DNA of 9,084 bases, from positions 1 to 9,084 of the forward strand of contig JAIOQF010000195.1 in the NCBI GenBank assembly GCA_021413535.1, in the 5' to 3' direction. The stretch comes from Verrucomicrobiota bacterium (GTDB taxonomy: Bacteria > Verrucomicrobiota > Verrucomicrobiia > Verrucomicrobiales > Verrucomicrobiaceae). Position 1 is the first letter of the stretch. Every line of letters begins with the position of its first letter. Under the pieces are notes generated by a model. It saw only the letters and a program-made list of their open reading frames with translations, was not told where the DNA came from and did not search any database. Shown piece by piece: positions 1 through 6,855 of this stretch. The translations under genes were made by a program, and so were the position numbers.

Positions 1-1159
1 CGCCCATCGGACGCGCCGCCGGATCGCAGGTAAAATACTGCGCACGCGGATCTTCCAACCCGCCTTTCCCATTCCATTCGTGGCAAGCGTAGCAGTTTAA
101 TCGGACAAAAATCGCATCGCATCTCTCCGCGGCCGGCTGCGCAGCTGGCACCGGCTCGCTCTTGATTTTTGTCAGCGCCAGTTTGATGGCACGCTTTTGA
201 AATTCACTCAAGCCATAGTCAGGCACTCCGGCTTTCTTCTTCGTAGACAAACACCCGCGGCCAGTCTGCAACGACATGAGATTCATCGAAACTTTTCCGG
301 CATTCTGCTCACGACCCATGTCATGGCACGCGACGCAGTTCATCGCGATGAAAGCCATCCTCCCCTGCTCCACACCCGGTGATTTAATGTTTAATACGGT
401 GCGCTCTTGAACATTCATCGGCTCCCGATTGATCTGTAAATAAGCCGCCACATCCGCCGCCTCCTGCTCTGTCATTTGTGTCGCGGGCATCCGACCATCG
501 GGACGCACTTTCAGCGGATCGAGCAGGAACTCGACCAGCGCATCACGATCATAGCGATCCGCGAACAACACCGGCACAGACGGCAGACCCGGCTGTTCCA
601 CCGCGACATTCGGTGGCGCCTCGGCGGGGCGGTAGTCTTCGATCTTTGCCGGCTCATGACAAGCCACGCAACCGATAGTGTGATAGAGCTTGCGACCGCG
701 CCCGACATCACCCTGTGGATGCTTTTTTACCGGTTCCTTCAAAGAACTGAGATACACCGTGATCGACTCCAGCGCCACGTCATCACGATCATCGCCGCTG
801 AACAATCCCGGCATTGTCGTCCCCTTTTTGCGATGCTGTGGGCTGCGCACAAAAAGCCACAGATCATCCGCACTCAAGCGAGAGCCCACTCCTGCAAGCG
901 ATAGCTTTGCCAGAGCAGGCAGACGAGATTTCCATGCCTCCGGGACGATGTGACACGACACGCACTGCAATTCACTTAGCAATAACAAGCCGCCCTCTGC
1001 GATGTGCGCCTCATCATCCTCCGGTGCATAAAAGCGGTCAAAGCCAGATACCAGCGGATAGTCTACAGGATCGGCCATCAGAGGGTGAGCATTCGCCGAT
1101 GAACTCATCAACATGATGGGCCATAAGACGACAAGCTTGAGATATTGGCTGCAGCTCAT
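1..1159 (-). CDS. Multiheme c-type cytochrome, exported (partial, C-terminus outside window)
   Basis: The frame is open from an ATG at 1159 to the window edge, giving 386 residues with no stop. The first ~24 residues form a signal peptide: a hydrophobic stretch (LVVLWPIMLM) followed by an Ala-Asn-Ala cleavage-like site, so the protein should be periplasmic. Four covalent heme motifs are visible: CVSCH at residues 66-70, CVACH at 164-168, CVACH at 275-279 and CYACH at 356-360. They are spaced about 80-110 residues apart, as expected for tandem cytochrome c domains. MP motifs (TTMPG near 120, GRMPA near 225) could supply axial Met ligands. Family knowledge makes this an electron-transfer protein; the partner is unknown. 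It starts 25 nt after menE on the same strand, so it may be cotranscribed. No clear Shine-Dalgarno is seen. Multi-cytochrome proteins of this style are common in Verrucomicrobia and Planctomycetes. Further domains may follow beyond the edge. Confidence 0.88.
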   Translation of the reverse strand, partial: MSCSQYLKLVVLWPIMLMSSSANAHPLMADPVDYPLVSGFDRFYAPEDDEAHIAEGGLLLLSELQCVSCHIVPEAWKSRLPALAKLSLAGVGSRLSADDLWLFVRSPQHRKKGTTMPGLFSGDDRDDVALESITVYLSSLKEPVKKHPQGDVGRGRKLYHTIGCVACHEPAKIEDYRPAEAPPNVAVEQPGLPSVPVLFADRYDRDALVEFLLDPLKVRPDGRMPATQMTEQEAADVAAYLQINREPMNVQERTVLNIKSPGVEQGRMAFIAMNCVACHDMGREQNAGKVSMNLMSLQTGRGCLSTKKKAGVPDYGLSEFQKRAIKLALTKIKSEPVPAAQPAAERCDAIFVRLNCYACHEWNGKGGLEDPRAQYFTCDPAARPMG

Positions 1160-1184
1160 GAACAACGGATCAATCTACACTTAT

Positions 1185-2254
1185 TCAGCTCTGAAGATCT
1201 CGGCAACTTCGGCTTTCGGAAAGCATTCGTTCCAACGCCGCGCTATCGAGTTTCCCCAGAGCTGTTCGCGGCAGCGAGAGCAGCTCCCGATCAGCCTCCA
1301 GACGCTCGAATGGTTGCACAGACGAATTAAAGCGCTCGCACACCTCCTCGAGTTGCGTCACCGACAACTCGCTAAGTAGCAGCAGCCGCGTTCCACGTCT
1401 GGCATCAGATATCGGCCAGATGATCGCTGAAGACGGGGGCAGTCCGCAAGATTCCAGTAGCCGTTCGAGCCGCGTTCGCAACTGCGATACACATACCAAT
1501 TCGCCCAGAACTTTGACGAAATCTGAATCACGTCCGATAAAATGAAGAAACCGCTTCGCACCCTGCTGCAAAATTTGGACGCGATCACGCGTCGTCAGAC
1601 CGACTTTCGCATCAACGGGCTCCCATCGCCACGCGCGATCATGCTTGAACACATATCCGGACGCCAGTGCCCCACCCCGCACAATGAGACGATCATGGTC
1701 ATGCCGTAACTTTGCAGCACCGGCCAGCCAAGCGTCCGCGCGCGAGCGCCGAGATTCTTCTCCAAAGATCCGCCACCCACGATGATGGCCCGCAAGGACG
1801 GCGGCGCCTCCAGATTTGCCTGCACCAGATCAAAAACTTGGGTGGGCACCAGCGAAGTCAGCGATATTTTTTCCACTGCACAGACTGCGGCAAAGTCCGC
1901 CGCATCCCATTTATTCTGCCAATGGAAAAAGCCAGCACCGTTATCATGACACCGCGCCAAAATGGAAAATCCGCCCACATGATGCAACGGCAATGCGATG
2001 AGCCAGCGGTCGCGCGATGTTGCTTCGAGATGCGCATTCACCGAACGCGCCGAAGCCATGAATGCTGAGCGAGGCAGACCCACCCACTTCGGCAAGCCCT
2101 CGCTCCCGGAAGTTTGAAAATAGAGAAGGCTGCGCAAGTCATCACGTGACGTAGCGAACTCCTCCAAGCCTATTGCATCTCCCGGGCGCTGCGGATTCGC
2201 AGCGATATGAACATCATTTGCATCCCAAAAACGGGCGTTATCCATGGAAGTCAC
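1185..2254 (-). pseudogene. menE: menE, o-succinylbenzoate-CoA ligase, interrupted by internal deletion and frameshift
   Basis: MenE activates o-succinylbenzoate with ATP and CoA in menaquinone synthesis. The first frame (from a GTG at 2254; an ATG lies at 2245) has the adenylate-forming P-loop TSGSEGLPK at residues 48-56, LPLHHVGG near 88-95, SLVPTQVFDL near 133-142, and SYGMT at 182-186. It then loses homology at about 1696. The second frame (about 1694-1185) resumes with DRLIVRGGALASGY, a TTRDR motif, GRDSDFVKVLGELV and the C-terminal PRTALGKLD with the expected catalytic Lys. In E. coli MenE about 42 residues separate YGLT from GYW. Here only 38 nt separate the matching points, so roughly 85-90 nt are missing, including the Glu after YGMT. 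This is a deletion, not a simple base slip. A possible longer N-terminus from an ATG at 2305 is cut by TGA at 2285-2287. Order and strand match menC and menA upstream. Either a pseudogene or an assembly error. Confidence 0.85.
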
Positions 2255-2302
2255 ATCTTTACCTAGCAGCCAACGCGAGAAGGCTCAAATCGAATCGCCT
2301 TT

Positions 2303-2320
2303 CATGATCAGAGCCTCCTC
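2303..2320 (-). promoter_or_regulatory. Strong Shine-Dalgarno plus ATG upstream of menE, followed by a six-codon reading frame
   Basis: On the minus strand GAGGAGG (2320-2314) lies 8 nt before an ATG (2305-2303). This is the best ribosome-binding site seen in the window. The frame reads Met-Lys-Gly-Asp-Ser-Ile and then TGA at 2287-2285. The same frame continues without another stop into the menE reading frame at GTG 2254. Either this is the original menE start with a nonsense mutation at codon 7, or it is a short leader ORF. The GTG at 2254 has only a weak AGG-type site before it. Confidence 0.6.
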
Positions 2321-2330
2321 ACGTCGTCTG

Positions 2331-3299
2331 CTACAATCGTTTCCACGGAAGCTTCGCCAGAACATCATCAAATCCCAAACCCGTGCCCTTGCGATCCACT
2401 TGCAGATTTCCGCCATAAGAACTGATTCGCTCAAAGAATACATCTTTGGCAAACAGATGCTCCGTGCACAATCCGCATAAATCCATTCGACTTCCAATAT
2501 CCCGCCAGGCCAGTGCCGCTTCGTAGGCAGCGAAACTTTGACCGATTGCATGATCCATTGCCGAAGTCATCACTACTCGCGTGTCTGACGGCAATTCATT
2601 GATCATCCCGCGCCAGTCACGACGACCCGGCTTCATCACGGCGTATTCGAAACCCTCAGTGGCTCCGCGTAACTGCTTATCCAATGCCAGCCGGATGCCT
2701 TGACTGTGCTGTATTTCTGACCAGCGGACGGCATCATACGGAAATGAATCCTCAATGAAGTCGATGCCCTGGCGCACCTGCGGCGGCATCAGTTCCAGAA
2801 AACGGGTAAACAACTCCTCAGTGAGACACGAATTGAAATCGACCCTAAATTTGAGTGTGGCATCACCCACCAACGATGCGAGCGCATCCAGCGAGCGCAG
2901 TGTCTCATCCACATTCAATGCACCCTTGGTCTTGATCGCCTTCCATCCTTCCCCGATCACGCGCTGCATCTGCGACTCCGATGGCTGATGTTGATCCCAT
3001 GAATAGTGCGAAAGCGGAATCTCCAGTCCCGCGAACAAGCTCATCCCGCGCCGACGCGCCTCACCATCCACCGCCGCCATGTGCAACGCACGCTCGATGA
3101 CCTTCGAGGTTCCGCCCTCGCGCAGCAGCTTCAGTTGTTCCTCAACCGGCGCATCCCCAAACTCCGGCCACGGGTGGACGCAGCCGATGCCGTCATCCAC
3201 TTTAACCAATGCCCCGTGAAACTCGCGACGTAGCGAGACCGCATTGAGCGAACCCCGAGAGCAGAGGATGTAAGGATGGAAGAACATGACGCCCAGCAT
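2331..3299 (-). CDS. menC: o-Succinylbenzoate synthase (MenC), enolase superfamily
   Basis: MenC dehydrates SHCHC to o-succinylbenzoate in menaquinone synthesis, in the cytosol. With the start at ATG 3299 the protein has 322 residues, a normal length for OSBS. Enolase-superfamily residues are in order: a KxK motif (IKTKG, K123 and K125), metal ligands D154 (RVDFNS), E183 (FIEDSFP) and D207 (LALDKQ), and the opposite catalytic Lys K223 (VMKPG). TSAMDHAIG near 245-253 matches the usual TSxxE/D-xx-G segment. The frame extends to 3326, but I chose 3299 because its ATG overlaps the menA stop as TGATG and GGAGG lies 6 nt upstream, favouring translational coupling. An ATG at 3287 is an alternative. 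All active-site residues are intact, in contrast to both neighbours. menE follows after a gap of about 76 nt. Confidence 0.93.
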   Translation of the reverse strand: MLGVMFFHPYILCSRGSLNAVSLRREFHGALVKVDDGIGCVHPWPEFGDAPVEEQLKLLREGGTSKVIERALHMAAVDGEARRRGMSLFAGLEIPLSHYSWDQHQPSESQMQRVIGEGWKAIKTKGALNVDETLRSLDALASLVGDATLKFRVDFNSCLTEELFTRFLELMPPQVRQGIDFIEDSFPYDAVRWSEIQHSQGIRLALDKQLRGATEGFEYAVMKPGRRDWRGMINELPSDTRVVMTSAMDHAIGQSFAAYEAALAWRDIGSRMDLCGLCTEHLFAKDVFFERISSYGGNLQVDRKGTGLGFDDVLAKLPWKRL

Positions 3300-4143
3300 C
3301 ACAAGCCTCCGACTCGCACAACCCAATTGGAAAACTCAATTGAAAACAGTGCTCCACACAGTCCGAGCGAAAATATTACGAGCCAAACTCCCGCCTGAGC
3401 AAGAAGTCGATTGTATGCGAGAGATGGTTGGGTTCTTATAATCTTTGCACCCATATCTAGAAACGGAATCGCGAGCAAGACAGTTACGATACCGACGAAT
3501 GGTAGACCTTGAGTAATCCATCCGAAAAGGCCGATTCCAATTACCCCGAGTGCCAGCATGAATACTTCCATCTGCCCAAACCTCTTCCCAAACCGCACCG
3601 CCAGCGTGCGCTTCCCAGTCTTCGTATCCTCTTCAATGTCGCGCAGATTGTTGATCGCAATGAGCACCGTGCTCAACATGCCAATCTGCAGGCCAGCGAT
3701 CACTGCCTCGAAGTGCCACTGGCCGCTTTGCACAAAGGCAGAACCGGTCACCGCCACTAAACCAAAGAACAACACGACGAACAATTCTCCAAGTCCGCGA
3801 TAAGCCAGCGGTAGCGGCCCACCGGTGTAGCCATAGCAGAACCAAAGCGACGGAATGCCGATGGCGACAATGGGCCAGCCTCTATAAATAAACAAAGGCA
3901 CGGCCAGCAACGTTGCGAGCGCGAGCACACCCACTGCAACCTTCATCACTGTCTTCGCAGGCATCATTCCGGACGCGGTGATGCGCACCGGGCCGAGGCG
4001 CTCCTTGGTGTCGCTGCCTTTCATGCCGTCCACGGCATCGTTGAAAAGATTGGTCGCGATTTGCAGACAAATGCAGCTGGCGCAATCGCAGCACCGAGCG
4101 TCTTCGGACGGGCGGCCAATATCCAAGGGACGAGCGAGTTCAT
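3299..4143 (-). pseudogene. menA: menA, DHNA polyprenyltransferase, interrupted by internal deletion and frameshift
   Basis: MenA is the membrane UbiA-family enzyme that prenylates 1,4-dihydroxy-2-naphthoate. The N-terminus is clear from ATG 4143: MNSLVPWILAARPKTLGAAIAP, the classic RPKTL start of MenA. Homology then jumps to another frame, resuming with LQIATNLFND at codon 4066. The rest is intact: the first Asp-rich motif NLFNDAVDGMKGSD, the second NNLRDIEEDTKTGKRT, and several hydrophobic helices to the stop at 3299. In E. coli MenA about 34 residues separate RPKTL from LQI. Here only 29 nt do, so roughly 70-75 nt (most of the first membrane segment) are missing and the frame is shifted. 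The downstream frame can be read from about 4126 but without a convincing start. The start codon abuts a 27-bp inverted repeat and has no Shine-Dalgarno. Likely a pseudogene unless the assembly is wrong. Confidence 0.85.
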
Positions 4144-4209
4144 GTTTGTTGTGCGCGCTTTAGCGCGTGGGTCATTCTGCATACGCGCTAAAGCGCGCAC
4201 AACAAACAT
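4142..4209. repeat. Perfect 27-bp inverted repeat with 14-nt loop (REP/MITE-like palindrome)
   Basis: The left arm 4142-4168 and right arm 4183-4209 are exact reverse complements over 27 bp, separated by 14 nt. Each arm also holds its own small palindrome, CGCGCT-TT-AGCGCG (4154-4167 on the left), so a cruciform or nested hairpins can form. The element lies between divergent menA and the TrkA-C-like gene, and its left end supplies the AT of the menA ATG. No T-tract follows on either side, so a typical intrinsic terminator is not supported. It is probably a dispersed palindromic repeat, but no second copy is in this window. Confidence 0.9.
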
Positions 4210-4265
4210 TTTGTGCCGACGATGACCATTTGCGAGCTTCGCATTTCGACCTACGTTTTACCCGC

Positions 4266-4961
4266 ATGTCTTACATTCTCGCGCTCTTTGCCATCACGGT
4301 CATCTCACTGTTGATCATCCGCATCGGTTCAACCGCGCTGATGATGACGGGCTTGTCATGGGACACGGCCAGCTTTCAGTCCTACTCCGCGTTCTTCGGC
4401 GTGGGCTTCACCACCAAGGAAGCAGAAATGGTGGTGAATCATCCCGTGCGACGGCGCATCATCCGCGATCTGATCCTTGCCGGGAACATTGGCCTGACTT
4501 CCGGAATGGTGACCTTGATCGTGACCGTGCTGCAGGAAAAAAATTGGCTGAATCCGCTCACCGCCATCGGCGCCATCGTTGGAACCATTGTCGTCCTACT
4601 GCTCTTGTTCAAGATCGGCATCTTCCAGCGTCTGCTGGACCACGTAATCCAACGCGCACTGGAAAAGGCCGGGCTCGTCCGGGCACTCGACTACGAACTA
4701 CTGCTGCGCATCCAATCAGGATTCTGCGTCTCAGAGATTGAAATCCTACCCAAAACCTGTCTGGCAGGACTCATGCTCAAAGTGACCCGACCAGCGGACT
4801 GGGGCGTTCTGATCATGGCCATCTCGCGCGACGGCAAAGTCATGGACGGCATTCCTGGACCACGAACCGTCGTGCAGTCAGGCGATGTCGTGACCGCTTA
4901 CGGACACGATCACGACCTAAAGAAACTGCTGCTGGCCGAATTACCCGCTGCCACTAGTTAA
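4266..4961 (+). CDS. Membrane protein with C-terminal TrkA-C (RCK_C)-like domain
   Basis: 231 residues from the ATG at 4266. The frame is open upstream to 4167, but that extension runs through the inverted repeat and looks non-coding, while MSYILALFAITVISLL is a natural membrane-protein start. Three hydrophobic segments are visible at about 3-26, 66-89 and 95-119, with SAFFGVGFTTKEAE and NHPVRRRIIRD between the first two. The C-terminal half (about 147-225) resembles an RCK_C/TrkA-C ligand-binding domain: LPADWGVLI-like RPADWGVLIMAISRDG, then GPRTVVQSGDVVTAYG and HDLKKLL. Such domains gate ion channels and transporters, but there is no pore sequence that I recognise, so substrate and role are unknown. 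It is convergent with menB (stop codons overlap) and divergent from menA, so it interrupts the men cluster on the opposite strand. No clear Shine-Dalgarno precedes the start. Confidence 0.8.
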   Translation: MSYILALFAITVISLLIIRIGSTALMMTGLSWDTASFQSYSAFFGVGFTTKEAEMVVNHPVRRRIIRDLILAGNIGLTSGMVTLIVTVLQEKNWLNPLTAIGAIVGTIVVLLLLFKIGIFQRLLDHVIQRALEKAGLVRALDYELLLRIQSGFCVSEIEILPKTCLAGLMLKVTRPADWGVLIMAISRDGKVMDGIPGPRTVVQSGDVVTAYGHDHDLKKLLLAELPAATS

Positions 4962-5779
4962 GGCACCCGCGGAAACTTTGAAAAATCTGGCGCACGCTTT
5001 TCGATGAAGGCATTCTTCCCCTCCTTGGCTTCCTCGCTCATATAATAGAGCAGAGTGGCGTTGCCGGCGAGATCCAGCAGACCAATCTGTCCGTCGCAAT
5101 CGGCATTGAGCGCGGATTTAAGACAGCGCAAAGCCAGCGGCGAGTGCTGCAATATTTCCCGCGCCCACTTCAACGTCTCAGCCTCAAGTTTTTTCAAGGG
5201 CACAACTGCGTTCACCAGCCCCATGTCCAGAGCCTGCTGCGCGTCGTATTGCCGGCAGAGATACCAAATCTCCCGCGCCTTCTTCTGGCCGACTATGCGC
5301 GCAAGATAGCTGCTGCCGAGCCCGCCATCAAAGCTCCCGACCTTGGGACCAGTCTGACCGAAACGCGCATTGTCCGCAGCGATGGTGAGATCGCACACCA
5401 CGTGCAACACATGACCGCCGCCGATGGCGTAGCCCGCCACCATCGCAATCACCGGCTTGGGAATGCTGCGAATTTTCTTTTGCAAATCGAGAACATTCAA
5501 ACGCGGGACACCGTCGCTGCCGACATACCCGGCGTGACCGCGAACTTTCTGGTCGCCACCGGAACAAAATGCATCAGGTCCTTCGCCTGTGAGGATGACA
5601 ACACCCACCTTGGGATCTTCATGGGCGATTTCGAAAGCCTCGAGCAATTCTTTCACGGTAAGCGGCCGAAAGGCGTTGCGCACCTTCGGCCGGTTGATGG
5701 TGATCTTGGCGATGCCGTCGCTGGTTTTCTCCAGCTTGATGTCCGTGAAAGTCTTGATCTTGGTCCACATGGTTTTCAT
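4958..5779 (-). CDS. menB: 1,4-Dihydroxy-2-naphthoyl-CoA synthase (MenB)
   Basis: MenB cyclises OSB-CoA to DHNA-CoA, the step after MenE. The 273-residue protein is full length for this crotonase-family enzyme. Visible motifs are CSGGDQKVRG (72-81) and AGYAIGGGH (115-123), which form the oxyanion hole, QTGPKVGSFDGG (142-153) with S149 and D151, YLCRQYDAQQALDMGLVN (173-190), and the C-terminal Tyr pair at 245-246. Gly144 in QTGPK is the feature of the bicarbonate-dependent class of MenB, as in E. coli. The start ATG at 5779 overlaps the mnmA stop (ATGA), pointing to translational coupling with mnmA. An internal ATG at 5770 is less likely. The stop overlaps the stop of the convergent TrkA-C-like gene by 2 bp. 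No lesions are seen. Confidence 0.96.
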   Translation of the reverse strand: MKTMWTKIKTFTDIKLEKTSDGIAKITINRPKVRNAFRPLTVKELLEAFEIAHEDPKVGVVILTGEGPDAFCSGGDQKVRGHAGYVGSDGVPRLNVLDLQKKIRSIPKPVIAMVAGYAIGGGHVLHVVCDLTIAADNARFGQTGPKVGSFDGGLGSSYLARIVGQKKAREIWYLCRQYDAQQALDMGLVNAVVPLKKLEAETLKWAREILQHSPLALRCLKSALNADCDGQIGLLDLAGNATLLYYMSEEAKEGKNAFIEKRAPDFSKFPRVP

Positions 5780-6834
5780 TCGTAGCAGATTTCTTCAAAT
5801 ACGCCACCGCCCAACAGGCGTTCTCCATCGTAAAATGCGCATATCTGCCCCGGCGTGAGGGCGCGCTGCGCTTCGTCGAACACCAGTTCAGCGGCAAGTC
5901 CGTCGGCTCGCACATACGGTTTGTATGCCGCCGCCGCAGCGGGACTGCGATAGCGCGGCATGGCTTCAATCCGGCGCGCGGCTGACAAATCCGGACCGGT
6001 CGTTGAAATGCCACCGATGATGCAACGTTTGGCCCAGAGCAGCGGCGTGTCAGGACGCTCGATGGCGATGACGAGCTCATTCGCCTCCGGGCGTTTGGCT
6101 ACGACCACATAAGCCTGCTTATGCAGATTGCTGGCGACGCCGATTCCCTTGCGCTGGCCGAAGGTATAGAGATGCAAGCCGCGATGTTCGCCGAGAACTT
6201 TGCCTTCGAGATTCACAATCGGGCCGGGCTTGTCCGGCACAAAGGTGCGTAGAAAATCCTCCATTTTCACCTCGCCGATGAAGCATATTCCCTGACTGTC
6301 TTTCTTCTCCGCAGTCGAGAGTCCGAGCTTGCGCGCCTCTTCACGCACCTGCGGTTTGAGCAAATGGCCCATGGCGAGGAAGTAAGTTTGATCTTTGTTG
6401 GGATCGAGCCCTTTCAAGATGCCACTTTCATCCTTCATCCTTCCGCCTTCATCCTTTCTGGCATAGTGCCCCGTAGCGATGGCATCAAAACCGTTCTCGC
6501 GCGCCCAATCCCAGAGCACGCCGAACTTCATTTCGCGGTTGCACATCACATCGGGATTCGGTGTGATGCCTTGCGTGTAGCCTTCCAGAAGATACTTCAC
6601 GACCTTCTCGCGATACTCCTCCATCAAGTTCACCACGCGGAAATCGAGGCTCAACTGGTCGGCGACAGCGCGCGCGTCCTCAATGTCCTGCTGCCAAGGG
6701 CAATGGCCGATGATGTTCTCCTCGTTGATCCAGTTCTTCATGTAGGCACCGGACACGTCATGCCCCTCGCGGACGAGCAGCGCGGCGGCCACGCTGCTGT
6801 CCACGCCTCCGGACATGGCGACCAATGTTCGCAT
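5776..6834 (-). CDS. mnmA: tRNA-specific 2-thiouridylase MnmA
   Basis: MnmA adds sulfur at U34 of Lys, Glu and Gln tRNAs using ATP and a sulfur relay, in the cytosol. With the start at ATG 6834 it has 352 residues, normal for the family. The PP-loop SGGVDSS is at 8-14, the catalytic Cys pair is C98 (NPDVMCNREMKF) and C184 (SQGICFIGE), DPNKDQTYFL lies near 144-153, and the C-terminal barrel is present (PGQICAFYDGERLLGGG). The frame extends two codons to a TTG, but MRTLVAMSGG is the usual start. A loop at about 127-138 (KDEGGRMKDES) is encoded by a heptamer repeat array and replaces the usual variable linker without breaking the frame. The start codon overlaps the end of a terminal inverted repeat, so there is no normal Shine-Dalgarno. 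menB follows with an ATGA overlap. Confidence 0.96.
   Translation of the reverse strand: MRTLVAMSGGVDSSVAAALLVREGHDVSGAYMKNWINEENIIGHCPWQQDIEDARAVADQLSLDFRVVNLMEEYREKVVKYLLEGYTQGITPNPDVMCNREMKFGVLWDWARENGFDAIATGHYARKDEGGRMKDESGILKGLDPNKDQTYFLAMGHLLKPQVREEARKLGLSTAEKKDSQGICFIGEVKMEDFLRTFVPDKPGPIVNLEGKVLGEHRGLHLYTFGQRKGIGVASNLHKQAYVVVAKRPEANELVIAIERPDTPLLWAKRCIIGGISTTGPDLSAARRIEAMPRYRSPAAAAAYKPYVRADGLAAELVFDEAQRALTPGQICAFYDGERLLGGGVFEEICYE
6428..6455 (-). repeat. Four tandem 7-bp repeats (AGGATGA type) inside mnmA
   Basis: On the plus strand four consecutive 7-mers read TCATCCT, TCATCCT, TCCGCCT, TCATCCT. On the minus strand they are AGGATGA-type units encoding the KDEGGRMKDE loop of MnmA. The array sits in a family-variable linker between GHYAR and the LLKGxD-like segment. 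It looks like a small repeat insertion tolerated in a surface loop. Confidence 0.85.
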
Positions 6835-6855
6835 GTTCAAGGTTCAGGGTTCAGA
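6835..6855 (+). repeat. Left heptamer array, three GTTCARR units
   Basis: Three consecutive 7-mers: GTTCAAG, GTTCAGG, GTTCAGA. The array overlaps the mnmA start region and supplies the last codons and stop of the four-helix-bundle gene (TGA at 6839-6837). Confidence 0.85.

Noticed and set aside
476..904. Plus-strand 142-codon open frame over the cytochrome
   Set aside because: It is antisense to a frame with four CXXCH motifs and a signal peptide, and has no recognisable protein features.
1690..1700. Programmed frameshifting in menE (and likewise menA at 4064-4080)
   Set aside because: A frame change alone would not explain the loss of roughly 25-30 conserved residues at each junction.
2285..2287. 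TGA in the menE frame read as a sense codon or selenocysteine
   Set aside because: TGA serves as the stop of mnmA and of the menE 3' frame, and no selenocysteine-type hairpin was noticed.
4142..4209. Inverted repeat as a Rho-independent terminator
   Set aside because: There is no T-tract on either side, the loop is 14 nt, and the element sits between divergent starts rather than after a gene.
4167..4265. Upstream extension of the TrkA-C-like protein
   Set aside because: It runs through the inverted repeat and has no membrane-protein character; the ATG at 4266 gives a natural start.
5144..5785. Plus-strand 213-codon open frame over menB
   Set aside because: The minus-strand frame is an unmistakable full-length MenB; this is its shadow.
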